A stretch of 64,000 nt of DNA from CALMEH01 sp031409875 (lineage in GTDB: Bacteria; Acidobacteriota; Blastocatellia; Pyrinomonadales; Pyrinomonadaceae). Positions 60,595 through 64,000 of this stretch are shown piece after piece. Within the stretch, counting starts at the first letter, position 1. Every line of letters begins with the position of its first letter. The notes beneath the pieces were generated by a model that did not search any database, had not been told where the DNA came from, and saw only the letters and a list, made by a program, of their open reading frames with translations. Position numbers and translations under genes: made by a program. The DNA lies in contig JANNYB010000063.1 of assembly GCA_031409875.1 (NCBI GenBank), positions 1 to 64,000 on the forward strand, in the 5' to 3' direction.

Positions 60595-63393
60595 ATGAAA
60601 CAACAAATGTCTTTTCAAAAGGCTTCAAGTAAAGCCTCGTTAAATACTTTCGGCAACCGGCGGCGCGGCATCAACCGGCGGACAATCGGCGCGTTTTTGG
60701 GTGCGTCGCTGTTGTTGATGATTTTTTGTCAGACAGGCGGACGGCAATTAGTCAAAGCCGACACCAGCCTCGGCAATGTCGCGGTTGGCACAACTCCCTT
60801 TGCCGTGGCGGTCAATCCGGTAACGAATAAAATCTATGTCGCTAATCGAAACAGCAACAATGCAACAGTAATTGACGGCACAAACAACTCCACTACGACC
60901 GTCGCGGTTGGCACAAATCCCGAAGACGTGGCGGTCAATCCGGTAACAAATAAAATCTATACCGCTAATCGAACCAGCAACGACGTAACGGTCATTGACG
61001 GCACAAACAACTCGACCGCCACCGTCGCGGTTGGTTTCAATCCCCTTAAAGTCGCCGTTAATCCGATAACCAATAAAATCTATGTCGTCAATAGCGGCAA
61101 TAATGTAACGGTCATTGATGGAACTGACAACTCAACGACAACCGTTGCGGTTGGCACAGCTCCCCTTGCCGCGGCGGTCAATCCGGTGACGAATAAAATT
61201 TATGTCGCTAATTCACTCAGCTCAACCGTAACAGTCATTGACGGAACGAATAATTCGACAACCACCGTCGCGGCTGGCTTACGTCCTACTGCCATCGCGG
61301 TCAATCCGGTAACCAATGAAATCTATGTCGCCAATGAATTCAGCGCGAATGTAACGGTCATTGATGGGACGAATAACTCGACCGCAACCATCGCGGCTGG
61401 CACAAATCCCTTTGCCGTGGCAGTCAATCCGGTAACCGATAAAATCTATGTCGCCAATCAAGGCAGCGACAATGTAACGGTCATTGACGGCACAAACAAC
61501 TCGACCGCAACCGTCGCGGCTGGCGATTTGCCCTCTGCCGTGGCGGTCAATCCGGTAACGAACAAGATTTATGTCGCTAATCGAGGTGCCGTCAGCAACA
61601 ATGTAACAGTCATTGATGGCACGAACAACTCAACGACAACCGTCGCAGCTGGCTCAAATCCCAATGACGTGGCGGTCAATCCGGTAACCAATAAAATCTA
61701 TGTTACTAATCAAACCAGCGCGAATGTAACGGTGATTAGCGGCGATGATAATTCAACGGCGACCGTTGCTACGGCTGGCGTGTTTCCACTTGTCGTGGCA
61801 GTCAATCCGGTAACGAATAAAATCTATGTCGGTAGCGGACTTAACGGCAACGTAACGGTGATTGACGGAACGAACAACTCGACCACAAACGTCGCGGCTG
61901 GCGGATTAGTTAATGATGTGGCGGTCAATCCGATAACGAATAAAATCTATGTCGCCGGGACATTCGGCACCGTAACGGTGATTGACGGGACGAATAACTC
62001 GACAACGCCGGTCCCGGCTGGCGGCACGCCCTACGCCGTTGGAGTCAATCCGGTAACGAATAAAATCTATGTCCCTAATAACACTAGTGATAACGTAACG
62101 GTCATTGATGGGACAAATAATTCGACAACAACTGTCACGGCTGGCGATGCTCCCAATGCCGTCGCGGTCAATCCGGTAACGAATAAAATCTATGTTACTA
62201 ATTCAACCAGCGACAACTTAACGGTGATTGACGGGACGAACAATTCGACCACCACCGTTACGGTTGGCGATAATCCCGGTAGCGTCGCGGTCAATCCGGT
62301 AACGAATAAAATCTATGTTACTAATCAAAACAGCTTCAACGTAACGGTAATTGATGGAACGAACAACTCGACGATGACGGTTGCGGCTGGTTTCTTCCCC
62401 ATTGAAGTAGCAGTCAATTCGGTAACGAATAAAATCTATGTCGCTAATAGCGGTAGTAACAACGTAACAGTAATTGACGGCACAGATAATTCGACAACAA
62501 CCGTTGCGGCTGGCGCAAATCCAAATCATATAGCAGTCAATCCGACAACGAATAAGATTTATGCTGCCAATTTCAACGGCGGCAACGTAACGGTAATTGA
62601 CGGGACGAATAACTCGACCACAACTGTTACGGCTGGCACAGGTCTATACAACGTAGCCGTCAATCCGGTAACGAATAAGGTCTATGTCGCTAATGGAAAC
62701 AGTGGTGATGTAACGGTGATTACGCCTGCGCCGACCAATACGATTCCGCTGAATACGACCGTTATGCCGCTTGCCGGAAACACGACGACGTTTAACAATC
62801 CGACGTTCACGCTGACGGCAACTTCGACTTATTCGCCGACCGCGCCGCCGCCGCAGAATATCTATTTCCAGATGGACACCGCGAACGGCACTTGGACAAA
62901 GGCAACCAATACCGGAAGCACTGCCACGACCGTGACGGCAACGGCAACACCTGCGACATTACAGCATGGCATCCACATTCTCTACTTCTTCGCCTCAGAC
63001 GGCACGGATGCAACTTCGACAAACCCGCTAATCAATGACGGCAGGAAACGCTTCGACAGTTTCGCGCCGGAATCCAGTCCGGTTATCGGCGGCATCAACG
63101 CTTACTTGTTTATGGTTGCTCCGGTAGTGTTGGCGGCAAATGTTTCAGTCGGCGGGCGCGTCGCGGCAACAAACGGCAACGGCATCCGCAATGTTATCGT
63201 TTCCTTGACTGACGCAAACGGCACGACGCACACAGCGCGGACAAGCGCGTTTGGCTATTACAGTTTCGATGATGTTCCGATTGGCACAACCGTTATCAGC
63301 GTTGCGTCAAAACGCTTTACGTTCGCCAATCCAACGCAAGTTATCAGCGTTTCGGACAATGTCGGAAATGTTGATTTTACGGCGATTGAATAA
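60595..63393 (+). CDS. Secreted YVTN-repeat beta-propeller protein
   Basis: 932 residues. An N-terminal basic stretch and hydrophobic segment (FLGASLLLMIFCQTGG) suggest export. Residues ~50-720 are about 16 units of ~42 residues, each with AVNPVTNKIYVAN...VTVIDGTNNST, i.e. YVTN-type propeller blades. 16 is not a single seven-bladed propeller; 7+7+2 or a superhelix is possible. An Ig-like region (~735-835), a hydrophobic stretch and a carboxypeptidase-regulatory-like domain (VGGRVAATNGNGIRNVIVSL, ~855-932) follow. Repeat units are nearly identical at DNA level. ATG has GGAGAG upstream. A terminator lies between it and the next convergent gene. Confidence 0.9.
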   Translation: MKQQMSFQKASSKASLNTFGNRRRGINRRTIGAFLGASLLLMIFCQTGGRQLVKADTSLGNVAVGTTPFAVAVNPVTNKIYVANRNSNNATVIDGTNNSTTTVAVGTNPEDVAVNPVTNKIYTANRTSNDVTVIDGTNNSTATVAVGFNPLKVAVNPITNKIYVVNSGNNVTVIDGTDNSTTTVAVGTAPLAAAVNPVTNKIYVANSLSSTVTVIDGTNNSTTTVAAGLRPTAIAVNPVTNEIYVANEFSANVTVIDGTNNSTATIAAGTNPFAVAVNPVTDKIYVANQGSDNVTVIDGTNNSTATVAAGDLPSAVAVNPVTNKIYVANRGAVSNNVTVIDGTNNSTTTVAAGSNPNDVAVNPVTNKIYVTNQTSANVTVISGDDNSTATVATAGVFPLVVAVNPVTNKIYVGSGLNGNVTVIDGTNNSTTNVAAGGLVNDVAVNPITNKIYVAGTFGTVTVIDGTNNSTTPVPAGGTPYAVGVNPVTNKIYVPNNTSDNVTVIDGTNNSTTTVTAGDAPNAVAVNPVTNKIYVTNSTSDNLTVIDGTNNSTTTVTVGDNPGSVAVNPVTNKIYVTNQNSFNVTVIDGTNNSTMTVAAGFFPIEVAVNSVTNKIYVANSGSNNVTVIDGTDNSTTTVAAGANPNHIAVNPTTNKIYAANFNGGNVTVIDGTNNSTTTVTAGTGLYNVAVNPVTNKVYVANGNSGDVTVITPAPTNTIPLNTTVMPLAGNTTTFNNPTFTLTATSTYSPTAPPPQNIYFQMDTANGTWTKATNTGSTATTVTATATPATLQHGIHILYFFASDGTDATSTNPLINDGRKRFDSFAPESSPVIGGINAYLFMVAPVVLAANVSVGGRVAATNGNGIRNVIVSLTDANGTTHTARTSAFGYYSFDDVPIGTTVISVASKRFTFANPTQVISVSDNVGNVDFTAIE

Positions 63394-63411
63394 GGATTTT
63401 CTTTAACTGTG

Positions 63412-63453
63412 GAAAGAAGAAAGGAGCAACATTCATCGCTCCTTTCTTCTTTT
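63412..63453. terminator. Bidirectional terminator between convergent genes
   Basis: Stem GAAAGAAGAAAGGAGC / GCTCCTTTCTTCTTTT with a short loop. It lies between the YVTN gene and the partial gene on the other strand. Confidence 0.9.
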
Positions 63454-63470
63454 AAGTTTGCTTTGCCGAA

Positions 63471-64000
63471 TTATTTCAGCGAAGCCGAATCAACGCGGAA
63501 GGTCGAAATTAACGAACTATCCGTTGTTGAACGGAACTGAATCCGCACGGTTTGACCTTTGTATGCCGCCAAATTCAGCGATTTTTGTGAATAAGTTGTC
63601 GAAGCTGCCGTCTTATTCAAATTGCTGTATGTTGCCGGAGTTGCCAAAAGCGTTCCCGAAGTGTTGCGGACTTCGACAAACAATTTATCGTATTGCGTGG
63701 TCGTCGTCGTTTCGGCTGAGGTTACATTGAGCCAGAAGGTCAATGTTCCGGTTGCCGTCGTCGGAATCGAAACGGTTTGATACGATTGTCCCGAACGGTT
63801 GTTTGCCGTGCCGAAATAAATGTAACCTGTTCCGGCTTGCGGTGAACTTCCGTTGGCAATGTAGAAATAACCGTTGCCCGAACCAACCCACGGCGAAACA
63901 CTTGTTTCAAATCCGCCATTGACGAAAAGTTCTGTGCCGCCGCCCGGTGTCGGTGTCGGTGTCGGTGTTCCGGTCGTCGGACACGCGCCAACGCCAACCG
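63471..64000 (-). CDS. C-terminal part of a secreted protein (cut by the window edge)
   Basis: The frame is open from the right-hand edge to TAA at 63471, about 176 residues. A Thr-Pro linker (GTPTPTPTPGGG) precedes a beta-sandwich that starts ELFVNGGFETSVSPWVGSG, typical of carbohydrate-binding-like jelly-roll domains, and ends VRIQFRSTTDSSLISTFRVD. A shorter reading starting at 63743 is only an internal Met-like codon. The N-terminal, possibly catalytic, part lies outside the window. Confidence 0.75.
   Translation of the reverse strand, partial: VGVGACPTTGTPTPTPTPGGGTELFVNGGFETSVSPWVGSGNGYFYIANGSSPQAGTGYIYFGTANNRSGQSYQTVSIPTTATGTLTFWLNVTSAETTTTTQYDKLFVEVRNTSGTLLATPATYSNLNKTAASTTYSQKSLNLAAYKGQTVRIQFRSTTDSSLISTFRVDSASLK

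Overview
The window looks like chromosomal DNA of an uncultured or little-studied Acidobacteriota, most likely class Blastocatellia (Pyrinomonas-like). The basis is the gene repertoire: secreted FG-GAP/VCBS-repeat and YVTN-repeat proteins with carboxypeptidase-regulatory-like domains, Tricorn-type S41 protease, paired M16 peptidases, and a Reg_prop/Y_Y_Y histidine kinase. Composition is moderate and A/T-leaning. This assignment is inference; no rRNA gene is present. Most genes are housekeeping or envelope genes in short operons, and there is no prophage, CRISPR array, integrase or transposase gene.

Layout. 0.4-9.3 kb: VOC protein, trpS, site-2 protease, ATP-grasp enzyme, a large secreted FG-GAP protein, an endonuclease/exonuclease/phosphatase-family protein, a small protein and tRNA-Ala(CGC). 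9.3-18.3 kb: three consecutive ClpA/B/C-like double-AAA+ ATPases with a non-standard N-terminal region; the first two carry a C-terminal domain that resembles the PCRF domain of peptide chain release factors. 18.4-25.1 kb: dapD, a nucleotidyltransferase-like pair, mdh, and two M16 peptidases with a VapBC-like PIN/antitoxin pair between them. 25.5-31.5 kb: an Asn-rich repeat protein, a lone receiver, and a LuxR response regulator with its propeller histidine kinase. 31.7-36.1 kb: glycine-zipper secreted protein, dapA, M23 peptidase, YitT-like protein. 36.3-38.5 kb: accessory segment with 21-bp tandem repeats, an integron-type attC site, small unknown genes and a truncated antitoxin. 38.5-48.7 kb: UvrD-like helicase, HNH nuclease, a MocR regulator divergent from a five-gene operon (FMN reductase, DinB, GNAT, PNPOx-like), an acyltransferase, recR and ybaB. 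49-56.7 kb: Tricorn protease, a cupredoxin/beta-barrel protein with a Cys/His-rich small protein, pyrE, Nudix. 56.9-64 kb: reprolysin-like secreted protease, a second 21-bp-repeat locus, a 16-unit YVTN protein and the C-terminus of another secreted protein.

The most unusual feature is the density of palindromic repeats. At least five families occupy nearly every intergenic gap. Some are nested inside one another, and some lie in frame inside genes: endonuclease-like protein, histidine kinase (twice), UvrD-like helicase, nucleotidyltransferase-like C-terminus. This is comparable in kind to the Rickettsia palindromic elements. The second notable feature is the Clp triplet with PCRF-like tails.
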